From the IMG/VR virus record IMGVR_UViG_3300046001_003510, positions 1 through 27,538 of that record: DNA of 27,538 nt, one strand, 5' to 3'. Positions 17,059 through 23,545 of the stretch are shown in pieces. The DNA comes from a virus. The notes below the pieces were generated by a model that saw only the letters and a list, made by a program, of their open reading frames with translations, had not been told where the DNA came from and searched no databases. The position numbers were made by a program, and so were the translations under genes. Positions within the stretch are counted from its first letter, which is position 1, and every line of letters begins with the position of its first letter.

Positions 17059-17097
17059 GGGAGTCTTTCGTATGAGTTATGTTACAGGATTGATTGT

Positions 17098-17463
17098 TTA
17101 AGATATCAATGACTTCATTACATCTTGTGCCATTTCAAAGAATGGATCTTTTGCTAAACCTTCTTTCTTGCGCTGTGCTTCTTCAGCATCAAGTTTTTGC
17201 TGTGCTATAAGTACCTTGATGAATTCGGATTCTGCTGGGTTATCTGATTGCATAGCCATTCCTGCCATATCTATATTAGTCTGAGTATTACGAGCTGCTG
17301 TTTCTTTGATAGTATTATCTATCTTTGCCTTCTTAGCAGCTATACCTGCAGGAGTTAAGTTGAAGTCAATTTGAGCATCAATCATATCAACCTTATCCAT
17401 CTTGCCACCATCAAAGGTCATACCTGCAAATGGATCTAGTGTTAGTAAGTTTAATTTTTGCAT
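17098..17463 (-). CDS. Small helical protein between terminase and portal, unknown
   Basis: This 121-aa protein has an N-terminal segment LNLLTLDPFAGMTFDGGKMD (4-23), followed by a long helical stretch rich in Ala, Lys, Asp and Glu (about 38-112) without cysteines or membrane segments. I do not recognise it. AAGGAG eight bases before ATG 17463 is a strong ribosome-binding site, and the gene begins 12 bases after the terminase stop, so it belongs to the packaging/head transcript. The 39-bp spacer to the portal gene shows no clear signal. A packaging or head-assembly accessory role is an inference from position. Confidence 0.65.
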   Translation of the reverse strand: MQKLNLLTLDPFAGMTFDGGKMDKVDMIDAQIDFNLTPAGIAAKKAKIDNTIKETAARNTQTNIDMAGMAMQSDNPAESEFIKVLIAQQKLDAEEAQRKKEGLAKDPFFEMAQDVMKSLIS

Positions 17464-17475
17464 AGTAGTTACTCC

Positions 17476-19065
17476 TTAATATACACAGTTATCTTCAATG
17501 ACACTAGCTCCAGAGAATTCCATCTCATTGACATCATTGAAGGCTACCATATGTTCACCAAACTCTGCAACACAACGAGACATATAAGTTAGTACATCTA
17601 GTATGTTATCAGTGTTATCTGTTTTCATTGGGTTAAAGCCCAGTATTTCTATTGTTACTTCAGGCATGCATTCTGGGTGTACTTCAATCTCTCCAGCTGG
17701 CAACTGCTTGAACATAGTCATAATTCTGTGGTTCTTAGAGTATCTACCTGGGTGGATCTCTACAACTTCAATACCAGTAATTCCTAGCTGCTGACATATA
17801 AAGTTAAACCAGTAGCACAGTGATGCTTGGTAGGCTACAGATTCAATCACTACTAACTTACAGTTATTCTCCAGACAGTAAGTTAGTGCTTGTCTTATAG
17901 TATCACCAGGACTTAGCTTTTTATTTGTTAGTTTCCTCATTACTGGTATGGAGGAGAACACTTCGTTATAAGAGATTGCAGTACTGTCGGAGTTAACCTT
18001 GTTGTTAGCAGGATCAATTAAAACAAACTTACCATCAGGAATACTATCATCTGGGCGAGTATATTTAGGTATCTTACTAAAGTCCACTAAATTATTAACA
18101 GAAGCATTCTCATCATTTAGTACTTCAGAGTAGAATATCTCTGGTCTGCCCATTGCTAAGTCATTCTGGAACTCTTTCTTTAACTGTTCAATAGGCTGTA
18201 ACTCTTCCCACAGACTTGTTCCATCTGAGAGAATACCACCAGCAATAAACTTAACCCAAGTAGGATTAGCCTTAAGTCTCTTGAGTAATGACCACTTGGT
18301 AGGGTACATATTAGCAAGGAAGATATATAGGCAGCCAGTAGGAGATTTGGCTTTCATAGCAGTACCTACTAACCACTTCTCTAAGTTAGTACTGAGGATT
18401 TCACTATCTGCTGTTTCTCTAGATTGGATATCATCAAAGATCATTACATCTGGGCGAGCATTCTTAATATTAAGTCCCCGCATAGAACTGCCAGCACCAA
18501 GAGCTGCAAGGATAATATTACGGCCTCTATAGCCAAACTTCTTAATCTCCTGTGTATCCTTCTCAATACCAAGTCTCCAGTCACCGAACACAGCTTTAAT
18601 ATTAGGCTCTTCTAACATATCAATTACGTCGGAGAGAGTATTCTCTGCCTTAGCTGCGGTGTCATTAATTACAAGTATGAACTGTTTCTTGGTGAATAGG
18701 ATACAGTAGAGGATGAAGAGTTTAATTACTGAGGTCTTACCAAAGCCACGAGGTAAGCCAATTGCAAGCTGGCTAAAGTCACGGGCTTTATGTACAAATG
18801 ATACTAGCCATAGCCAGATGGAGATAAATACTGGAGGAAAGCAGAACTTAAATACTAGTGGCATGGAGAGTCCAGCTAAGAAGTCTAAGCTAGTTCTTGC
18901 TAGTTCTGAGACCTGATCAGTCTTAAATACTGCCTCTGTTGGTCCACTATCTTCCATTTCACCATCTAAGTTAGAGTCTAATTCTATATGCTTTAACTTC
19001 TCTAACTGGGTGGCAGTAGTACCTAACTCACCATCGGTAAGTATGCCTAGTAATTTATCTGACAT
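17476..19065 (-). CDS. terL: Terminase large subunit (packaging ATPase and nuclease)
   Basis: I choose ATG 19065 (529 aa, MSDKLLGILTDGELG) because GGAAG lies eight bases upstream; an in-frame start 18 codons earlier lacks support. The ATPase domain has Walker A GLPRGFGKTS (103-112), Walker B VMIFDD (207-212) and a likely coupling segment YIFLANMYP. The nuclease domain has the RNase-H-like acidic series LIDPANN (Asp351), VIESVAY (Glu407) and DNTDNILDVL (Asp480). It cuts concatemeric phage DNA and drives it into the prohead through the portal. The first codons overlap a 53-aa gene by 11 bases, with the small terminase upstream. I cannot deduce the packaging strategy (pac, cos or terminal repeat) reliably from this sequence. 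Confidence 0.93.
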   Translation of the reverse strand: MSDKLLGILTDGELGTTATQLEKLKHIELDSNLDGEMEDSGPTEAVFKTDQVSELARTSLDFLAGLSMPLVFKFCFPPVFISIWLWLVSFVHKARDFSQLAIGLPRGFGKTSVIKLFILYCILFTKKQFILVINDTAAKAENTLSDVIDMLEEPNIKAVFGDWRLGIEKDTQEIKKFGYRGRNIILAALGAGSSMRGLNIKNARPDVMIFDDIQSRETADSEILSTNLEKWLVGTAMKAKSPTGCLYIFLANMYPTKWSLLKRLKANPTWVKFIAGGILSDGTSLWEELQPIEQLKKEFQNDLAMGRPEIFYSEVLNDENASVNNLVDFSKIPKYTRPDDSIPDGKFVLIDPANNKVNSDSTAISYNEVFSSIPVMRKLTNKKLSPGDTIRQALTYCLENNCKLVVIESVAYQASLCYWFNFICQQLGITGIEVVEIHPGRYSKNHRIMTMFKQLPAGEIEVHPECMPEVTIEILGFNPMKTDNTDNILDVLTYMSRCVAEFGEHMVAFNDVNEMEFSGASVIEDNCVY

Positions 19066-19216
19066 AAGTTTTACTTCCTTGTGTGATGGTGGAAACCTTA
19101 GAAGCTTCCAGAGATGCAAGCATGTTGTTAAGTAATGCTAATGCACGCTGTGAGTTAAGTTGCATCTGTGGCGTGATTACAGGAGATAACTGTGTTGGGG
19201 TTGGTAACTTGCACAT
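19055..19216 (-). CDS. 53-aa protein between small and large terminase genes
   Basis: The frame runs MCKLPTPTQLSPVITPQMQL, NSQRALALLNNMLASLEASK and ends in SKTYVR. It has a near-ideal ribosome-binding site (AGGAG seven bases before the ATG) and fills almost all of the space between the terminase genes. Its last codons overlap the start of the large terminase gene by 11 bases in another frame, an arrangement typical of translational coupling. A single amphipathic helix at about 20-40 is the only structure I can suggest. No family is recognised. It is short enough to be missed by annotation with a 60-residue cut-off. A terminase accessory or head-assembly role is inferred from position only. 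Confidence 0.65.
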   Translation of the reverse strand: MCKLPTPTQLSPVITPQMQLNSQRALALLNNMLASLEASKVSTITQGSKTYVR

Positions 19217-19252
19217 GATAGCTCCTGTCATTAGGTTAATTGTGCTTGCAGA

Positions 19253-19798
19253 TTAGATAGTTAACAGATCTGCAGAGGTTATTGTTTTTAACTCATCGCC
19301 AGTGTAGGAAGCAGCAAGAGTGTGTGATGGTATAGTTGTGAGAGTCTGATCGCCCGCATGGATAACTTGGTTATTGATATTAGTAGTGAACTTTTGTATC
19401 AATACTTGTGGCATAACAAGTTGTACTACAGTGTTTTGTGCTTGGATCTGATCAGGAGATGATGCTCCTCTACGCTTGGCACCATTTATAACTTGTACTG
19501 CCTTCAATAACTTCATAGGATCCATAGCTATGAATGGCAAACAGTCCTTAAGCTTATCAAGTAGCTTATCTTCCATCTCATCATACTTGTTATCTGTAAT
19601 ATTGTGCTTTTCTAGAGCATGGAACCTTAATTCCGCTACTTTAGATGTAAATTCTGGGTCACTTAATAGCTGGGATATTCTGGATACTGAGACTCCACAA
19701 GCAGCAGCTACTGATTCTGGTGGAATTCCAGAGCCTAATAGGTGCAATGCACGTTCATCGGTGCTATTTAGTGCTGAGTTATTCTTGGAGGTTGCCAT
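19253..19798 (-). CDS. terS: Putative terminase small subunit
   Basis: I choose ATG 19798 (181 aa, MATSKNNSALNSTDERAL) with GGTGAG just upstream; the longer frame from 19882 adds 28 hydrophobic residues with no start signal and would begin upstream of the candidate promoter's transcript start. Residues about 17-55 form a helix-turn-helix: LLGSGIPPESVAAACGVSVS, then RISQLLSDPEFTSKVAELR. This is how many small terminase subunits recognise packaging sites. A helical middle (about 60-110, with DKLLDKLKDCLPFIAMDPMK) fits the oligomerisation core. The C-terminal part is beta/polar and would contact the large subunit. It is the first gene of the late operon and lies upstream of terL. A transcription regulator is the alternative, but position favours terminase. 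Confidence 0.72.
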   Translation of the reverse strand: MATSKNNSALNSTDERALHLLGSGIPPESVAAACGVSVSRISQLLSDPEFTSKVAELRFHALEKHNITDNKYDEMEDKLLDKLKDCLPFIAMDPMKLLKAVQVINGAKRRGASSPDQIQAQNTVVQLVMPQVLIQKFTTNINNQVIHAGDQTLTTIPSHTLAASYTGDELKTITSADLLTI

Positions 19799-19839
19799 GA
19801 TCTCACCAGTTGGGTAGTTAATTAGGGATAGTGGAGAGA

Positions 19840-19868
19840 ATATTAACATAGGGAGGTAAGTAATACAA
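19840..19868 (-). promoter_or_regulatory. Candidate sigma-70 promoter of the late operon
   Basis: On the minus strand TTGTAT (19863-19868) and TAATAT (19840-19845) are separated by 17 bases. Transcription would start near 19833, about 35 bases before the chosen start of the small terminase gene. The -35 hexamer is the same as in the divergent plus-strand promoter. Confidence 0.5.
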
Positions 19869-20045
19869 CTAGAGGATTGCAAAGTGAAGTTATTATTACT
19901 GGAGAGTAGTTGAGATTTGTAAAAAATTTAGAGAAATAAATTAGTGTATTTAGGACTACACGCGCGGACGAAAATAAAAAAGGTCTATCCCCCCACTTCA
20001 GCTTTGCTGATATATTAGGAATATATTCTAAGTATATTTAAGGTA

Positions 20046-20064
20046 GTGAATGAGAATCATTAGC
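20046..20064. promoter_or_regulatory. Fur-box-like palindrome
   Basis: The 19 bases GTGAATGAGAATCATTAGC agree with the classical Fur box at 15 of 19 positions, including the perfect inner dyad AATGA-GAA-TCATT. They lie about 75 bases upstream of the candidate plus promoter and about 180 bases upstream of the minus one, so this is not a standard operator position. The dyad is seen; binding by Fur is a hypothesis. Confidence 0.3.
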
Positions 20065-20138
20065 ATCTGGATTGCTGCATTGCACAATAGATAGTTAGTA
20101 GATAGTAGTATTTATTTGCATGGAAGGTATAAAGTATC

Positions 20139-20167
20139 TTGTATTAGTGCCGTTAATGGTATATGAT
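20139..20167 (+). promoter_or_regulatory. Candidate sigma-70 promoter of the 75-aa gene
   Basis: TTGTAT (20139-20144) and TATGAT (20162-20167) are 17 bases apart. The start point would be near 20174, leaving a leader of about 40 bases with the ribosome-binding site GTAAGGA before ATG 20216. Confidence 0.5.
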
Positions 20168-20215
20168 GATGTTGTAGTGATGTTCAACAGTAGTATTTTA
20201 TAAGGGGTAAGGATC

Positions 20216-20443
20216 ATGAGTAAGTTATTCAATGCAGTAGATAAGGCGATCAAGGAAGTATTTGCAAGCTATGCAGTCGTGGATAGTAACGGTACTAGGC
20301 AATTGACATACACTCTCAAAGGTGCAAAGTCTTGGCTTCCATACTGTGCAAGTGACCGTGGTACGTGCGTAATTAGTAGGAAGAAAAAACAAGTAGTTTT
20401 AAGGTATTGGAAAAGTAACGATGTAGGACATATTTATTTATAG
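20216..20443 (+). CDS. 75-aa basic protein, unknown function
   Basis: This is a short basic protein (about 14 Lys/Arg) with no membrane segment. It starts MSKLFNAVDKAIKEVFASYA and has a likely beta-rich centre (TRQLTYTLKGAKSWLPY, residues about 27-43), two cysteines (about 44 and 50, in CASDRGTC) and a basic end with SRKKKQVVLRYWKS. AAGGA precedes the ATG. It is the first plus-strand gene after the divergent control region and is followed by its own promoter for the next gene, so it may be made early in infection. Nucleic-acid binding is suggested by charge only. I do not recognise a family. Confidence 0.6.
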   Translation: MSKLFNAVDKAIKEVFASYAVVDSNGTRQLTYTLKGAKSWLPYCASDRGTCVISRKKKQVVLRYWKSNDVGHIYL

Positions 20444-20454
20444 TATGTTATAAT
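20425..20454 (+). promoter_or_regulatory. Candidate extended -10 promoter of the 220-aa gene
   Basis: A perfect TATAAT (20449-20454) is preceded by TG at 20446-20447, an extended -10 element. A weak -35 AGGACA (20425-20430) lies 18 bases upstream. The promoter overlaps the end of the 75-aa gene. The transcript would start near 20461. Confidence 0.55.
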
Positions 20455-20490
20455 TCAACTGTTAGGTCATTCTCTGCGAGTGGCTTAACG

Positions 20491-20505
20491 GGTGAATTAT
20501 TCACC
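20491..20505. promoter_or_regulatory. Dyad GGTGAATTATTCACC in the leader of the 220-aa gene
   Basis: This is a perfect 7+1+7 palindrome about 30 bases downstream of the inferred start point. AGTGG (20479-20483) and CCACT (20504-20508) can form an alternative stem around it, and a related half-site (TCATTCACTTTAA) follows at about 20523-20535. It may be a repressor operator or a leader hairpin controlling the ribosome-binding site at about 20537. Confidence 0.4.
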
Positions 20506-20546
20506 ACTTAATTTATTATTATCTCATTCACTTTAAGGAAATTAAC

Positions 20547-21209
20547 ATGTCTATCGTATCTAATGTTCACAACATCACCGCTTATGTTCCTACCGTGACT
20601 AAAGCATTCACAGGACAAAGACTTAGTGTTATCTATTGGAAAACTGGTAAGGATGGAGTTAAGAAGGAATCTAAATGCGTTTCAATTCCTAAAGTTACAG
20701 GAGTTACACCAGATGAATTGCAAGCTATGATCCCCCAGGTATTGGAACTGATCACCACAACACAAAACAAGATCATCCGAGAACTGGTAGATGCTGGTAA
20801 GAGTTTTGTGAGTGATGAAGATATTAGCGTGGCTAAGTGTATCGCTTATATGCAAGAGGTGGGAACATCTGAAAACTCTGTGAGATTGACTAAAGATACT
20901 CTTGGCGAGTGGTTTAACTCCAAGTTAGCTGATAGCTTAACACTCTTACTTGCTGATAAATTCGGTATTGGCGATACAATGAGTGCTGAGCAAGAGATGA
21001 TGCTAACTGCTACAGTCAATGCATTCAAGAGTAAGATTGTAGGTATTGCCAATCCTAACACCAAGTATGCAGAGAAAGAAGTTGGTAGCATTAAGAATGC
21101 GATTGCAGCTAGTAATGATAGCGAAGATCCTATTGTGGGTAAGTTAGTGGAAAGACTTGACAAGATGCTGATCAAGGTAGAAGAGATTAACCTTATAGAT
21201 GTATTATAG
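20547..21209 (+). CDS. 220-aa protein of unknown function
   Basis: This 220-aa, mostly helical protein starts MSIVSNVHNITAYVPTVTKA. Its N-terminal about 60 residues look beta-rich (GQRLSVIYWKTGKDGVKKES, about 23-42). The rest is helical with few aromatics and two cysteines (43 and 97). A long polar helix at about 150-195 includes a Lys/Glu-rich SGS-free segment, and the C-terminus LVERLDKMLIKVEEINLIDV is amphipathic. AAGGA eight bases before the ATG gives a strong start. It has its own promoter and a strong terminator immediately downstream, so it forms a single-gene unit. Such units are typical of highly transcribed early phage genes or accessory proteins. No family is recognised. Confidence 0.7.
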   Translation: MSIVSNVHNITAYVPTVTKAFTGQRLSVIYWKTGKDGVKKESKCVSIPKVTGVTPDELQAMIPQVLELITTTQNKIIRELVDAGKSFVSDEDISVAKCIAYMQEVGTSENSVRLTKDTLGEWFNSKLADSLTLLLADKFGIGDTMSAEQEMMLTATVNAFKSKIVGIANPNTKYAEKEVGSIKNAIAASNDSEDPIVGKLVERLDKMLIKVEEINLIDVL

Positions 21210-21230
21210 TAGTTAGTTATAAGTTATTTG

Positions 21231-21296
21231 ATTCATAGGCAAAATAACCTGTTTGGCGATTTATCCTGTTTGGTTATTTTGCCTGTGAATTTTTTT
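21231..21296 (+). terminator. Strong intrinsic terminator with 19-base arms
   Basis: The arms ATTCATAGGCAAAATAACC (21231-21249) and GGTTATTTTGCCTGTGAAT (21272-21290) pair over 19 positions with one G-U, and seven T follow (21290-21296). The 22-base loop region holds half of a direct repeat CCTGTTTGG (21248-21256 and 21265-21273). It ends the 220-aa gene's transcript 22 bases after its stop. Confidence 0.85.
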
Positions 21297-21333
21297 CGAC
21301 CTCCCATTTTGACCCCCCTTTTTGCTCCCTCCC

Positions 21334-21369
21334 ACTAAGTTATAGATACACACATACCTATAACTTAGT
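21334..21369. promoter_or_regulatory. Perfect 12-bp inverted repeat
   Basis: ACTAAGTTATAG (21334-21345) and CTATAACTTAGT (21358-21369) are perfect complements around a 12-base loop. No T-run follows on either strand, so an operator, an RNA stem or a replication-associated dyad is more likely than a terminator. Confidence 0.5.
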
Positions 21370-21635
21370 ATCTACCTATATATGCATTCCATGCGAGTGT
21401 ATATATAAGTATAGTATAGTAGGGTAGTATTTTTATTTTCAATTTTGATACCCCTAAATATAGACCCATCGAACTCTAGAGAGTTATACAGATGCTTTGC
21501 ATCACATATTACATAAGGATATAAGATAGTAGTCACATAGGAATGGTAAGTTATGGACACATGCAACTGTATAAGGTTAGCAGGTAGGGAAAAATGCACC
21601 CCGAAAAACAGGGGTGGACATTCACGGGTAAAATC

Positions 21636-21679
21636 GGTAAAATAACCAATTAGGTTTTTTTGCCTATTTTTGTTTATTT
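21636..21679 (+). terminator. Second terminator-like hairpin, related to the one at 21231
   Basis: GGTAAAATAACC (21636-21647) and GGTTTTTTTGCC (21653-21664) pair except for one T-T mismatch, with loop AATTA. They are followed by the T-rich TATTTTTGTTTATTT. The arms are variants of the core arms of the 21231-21290 terminator. It may stop read-through before the next gene cluster, or act as a terminator on both strands. Confidence 0.45.
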
Positions 21680-21726
21680 CCTGTAAGCAACATTGATTTT
21701 TTAACAACCTCAGTTTCACTGAGTAG

Positions 21727-21738
21727 TATCAATTGATA
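21727..21738. promoter_or_regulatory. Palindrome TATCAATTGATA upstream of the 142-aa gene
   Basis: This perfect 12-bp palindrome lies 31 bases before ATG 21770 and next to another small dyad, CTCAGT-TTC-ACTGAG. The position suits an operator for the gene cluster that follows. No clear -35/-10 pair could be fixed in this stretch. Confidence 0.35.
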
Positions 21739-21769
21739 GTAACAACTAATATAAAGGAGTATCTATATC

Positions 21770-22198
21770 ATGAGCAGTAAAACAGTTCCTAAGTTTCGTC
21801 CATATTTATCTGAACCAGAATTATATTTAATTAGTTCTCTATTGGATAAATACAGGAATGAATTAAACCACTCGGAAATAGAACTATCATTAGCTAATAC
21901 AGCACTGAGGGCGATACAAAAAACCTATATTAATGCATCTACAGGTACAACACCTAGTTATATTCAACCTCCTAAACTTAGTATTGAAGAGAAACTAGGA
22001 CTAACACCAAGCGAATTTCCAGCAATAGAAAGAAAACCGAATACAGGAGTTAAAACACTAAGCGATGCAGAGAAGTTAGAATTGATGTCCCCTGTAGAAC
22101 GTGCGGAATACTGGATACAATTTAATAGGGATAATTTCGGTATGGAACCAAGTCAACAGGAATTGGATCAGTTAGAACATTTAAGGAGTAACTCATGA
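21770..22198 (+). CDS. 142-aa protein of unknown function, first of the helicase cluster
   Basis: This hydrophilic protein starts MSSKTVPKFRPYLSEPELYL. Its N-terminal half is helical with a heptad look (LISSLLDKYRNELNHSEIEL, about 20-39). A Pro-containing linker (about 62-90, including PPKLSIEEKLGL) leads to a helical end with SPVERAEYWIQFNRDNFGME. AAGGAG ten bases before the ATG is the ribosome-binding site. The stop overlaps the next start (ATGA). It opens a cluster of four tightly spaced genes ending in a helicase, so a replication role is possible by association. I do not recognise the family. Confidence 0.65.
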   Translation: MSSKTVPKFRPYLSEPELYLISSLLDKYRNELNHSEIELSLANTALRAIQKTYINASTGTTPSYIQPPKLSIEEKLGLTPSEFPAIERKPNTGVKTLSDAEKLELMSPVERAEYWIQFNRDNFGMEPSQQELDQLEHLRSNS

Positions 22199-22398
22199 TA
22201 CTAGATACAACTGAGAAGTCCCAGCTTCTATACTTTCTACATATAGCAGGACTACGGCTAACACAGCAAGCGCAACAAGCCACAACTACTAGAAGTGTAG
22301 TCAATAAGGATTTAGAACTGTTAAACTCCTTATATAAAGCAGTTAGTGCAGTGGATACCAATAACATCAGTAATGATCAACAACAGCAATTATTCTGA
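22195..22398 (+). CDS. 67-aa protein of unknown function
   Basis: This small helical protein begins MILDTTEKSQLLYFLHIAGL and ends in a Gln-rich tail (NDQQQQLF). The centre (about 22-37) is rich in Thr, Gln and Arg (LTQQAQQATTTRSV). AAGGAG seven bases before the ATG, and the four-base ATGA overlap with the preceding stop, indicate translational coupling. No membrane segment or motif is seen. It may partner one of its neighbours. Confidence 0.6.
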   Translation: MILDTTEKSQLLYFLHIAGLRLTQQAQQATTTRSVVNKDLELLNSLYKAVSAVDTNNISNDQQQQLF

Positions 22399-22412
22399 GG
22401 AAGGAAACTAAT

Positions 22413-23543
22413 ATGAAAGCACTATGCGCAATAAGTGGTATAAGTTACAGCGTAGAACATCTACCTAAGTATCTAATACTATCTAATCGTGAAACTCATC
22501 ACCCTATGTTTGATGCAAGCTATTCACAGTTAGAACAACTTGCAATCCAATGGCAAGATGGAAAACTAACTAGTACCGAATCCTATCTCTTATACTTGGC
22601 ACTATTCAATAAGACTGGACTAGTACAATTCCGCACCAACGCAGTAATGACCGATCTAACAGATAGTATTGTAGCTCAGAGCTTACCAGCATTATTTAAT
22701 ATTGTAGATACTATTCTATATGCAGGTAGTGAGAGGGCGAAAACAAAGTATCTCATGCCTACGTATGTTATCTCCAGTAATACCAATGACTTATCTAATA
22801 CTAAATACTGGATCAATAACTGGGTGTCCTGCCATAAGGAATACCTATCTGGTTATAAATCCTCCAGTATTAGAGATAAGCTGGAACAGAAGGAATCAGT
22901 ATTGGAAGTATACATTAAAGATAAATCCAAAGATGTATCTCAGTATGCAATGCAACTAGCTAGCTGGGCAGAACTAGCAGGAGACTTTAAATCATTAGAA
23001 AGAATCGTGTGTGATGCTAGTAATAATGATCGCCCTATATCTCTTACTGTGTATTGGAAGCGTATCATCTGCCAGTGTGCAAAGAAACAAGATGTATTTA
23101 CTATTGATGATGAAGAGTTAGACTATCTCATCGAATACTTTGAAACTTGTATAGATGTAGTAGCTGCTGGTATCTTTGGACATACTCTATTAAGTGTACT
23201 ACGTAGTGCCCAAGCAACTAAGAAAGCACTATTTGATCTGGGTGATATAGATGTAGGTGTGCGTGGTACTGTGTATAAGGTATTAGATGATGCAGAAGTA
23301 GAAGATAGTAACAAGATAGTACTCATTAATAGCGCTCCATTGTATGAACCAAGACCTAATGAGTATCCTTCCCGCTTGCACTACTTACGAGCAAAGACTA
23401 AGTGGGATATGGCACAAAGATATAAGTTAAGTGACAGTATTCGTGCTGATATAGAGAATGAACTGATAGATTCACTAGTACCAACTACTGCATCTATAGC
23501 AACAACAACACCAGTAACACCAATAAATGAAAGTGATATATAA
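22413..23543 (+). CDS. 376-aa protein of unknown function next to helicase
   Basis: This 376-aa, mainly helical protein starts MKALCAISGISYSVEHLPKY. Features include a hydrophobic N-terminal beta segment, FDASYSQLEQLAIQWQDGKL (about 33-52), a Lys/Glu-rich centre (about 145-175), seven cysteines without a zinc-finger spacing, EYPSRLHYLRAKTKWDMAQR (about 317-336) and a Thr/Pro-rich disordered tail. No nucleotide-binding or nuclease motif is visible. The constant order upstream of the helicase, with two bases between the stop and the helicase start, suggests a replication or helicase-loading function, but this is inference from context. AAGGA before ATG 22413 gives the start. Codon use includes AGA and CTA, unlike the capsid and 247-aa genes. 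Confidence 0.7.
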   Translation: MKALCAISGISYSVEHLPKYLILSNRETHHPMFDASYSQLEQLAIQWQDGKLTSTESYLLYLALFNKTGLVQFRTNAVMTDLTDSIVAQSLPALFNIVDTILYAGSERAKTKYLMPTYVISSNTNDLSNTKYWINNWVSCHKEYLSGYKSSSIRDKLEQKESVLEVYIKDKSKDVSQYAMQLASWAELAGDFKSLERIVCDASNNDRPISLTVYWKRIICQCAKKQDVFTIDDEELDYLIEYFETCIDVVAAGIFGHTLLSVLRSAQATKKALFDLGDIDVGVRGTVYKVLDDAEVEDSNKIVLINSAPLYEPRPNEYPSRLHYLRAKTKWDMAQRYKLSDSIRADIENELIDSLVPTTASIATTTPVTPINESDI

Positions 23544-23545
23544 TC

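Larger units (their letters stand above)
19799..20215 (+). other. Divergent intergenic control region (417 bp)
   Basis: This stretch separates the late minus-strand operon from the plus-strand genes and has no plausible gene. It holds a candidate minus promoter (19840-19868), a candidate plus promoter (20139-20167) and a Fur-box-like palindrome (20046-20064). It also has a small hairpin TCAGC-TTT-GCTGA (19998-20010), an A-run followed by a C-run (about 19975-19995) and an AT-rich palindrome GAATATATTC (20020-20029 region). Because it abuts the small terminase gene it could also contain the packaging recognition site, but nothing in the sequence proves that. Confidence 0.6.
21297..21769 (+). 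other. 473-bp non-coding stretch between two plus-strand transcription units
   Basis: No convincing gene lies here. A 115-codon open frame on the minus strand begins at a GTG without a ribosome-binding site and runs through a hairpin. The stretch holds dyads instead: ACTAAGTTATAG/CTATAACTTAGT (21334-21369), CACCCC-N8-GGGGTG (21597-21616), a second terminator-like hairpin (21636-21664), CTCAGT-TTC-ACTGAG (21709-21723) and TATCAATTGATA (21727-21738). A direct repeat GGTAAAAT occurs at about 21627-21643. Pyrimidine-rich and TA-repeat tracts occur at 21301-21333 and 21376-21432. It may be a control region or origin; neither is proven. Confidence 0.5.

Noticed and set aside
17603-18916. Several plus-strand frames opposite the large terminase gene
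   Set aside because: They lie opposite a gene with full catalytic motifs and have no initiation signals.
19799-19882. 28-residue N-terminal extension of the small terminase frame
   Set aside because: It is hydrophobic, lacks a ribosome-binding site and overlaps the candidate promoter; the ATG at 19798 fits better.
19969-20010. Possible minus-strand terminator (TCAGC-AAA-GCTGA, later T-run)
   Set aside because: The stem is five bases and the T-run lies about 20 bases after it, so it does not form a proper intrinsic terminator.
21372-21719. 115-codon open frame on the minus strand in the non-coding stretch
   Set aside because: It starts at GTG without a ribosome-binding site, crosses a terminator-like hairpin and has an unlikely composition.
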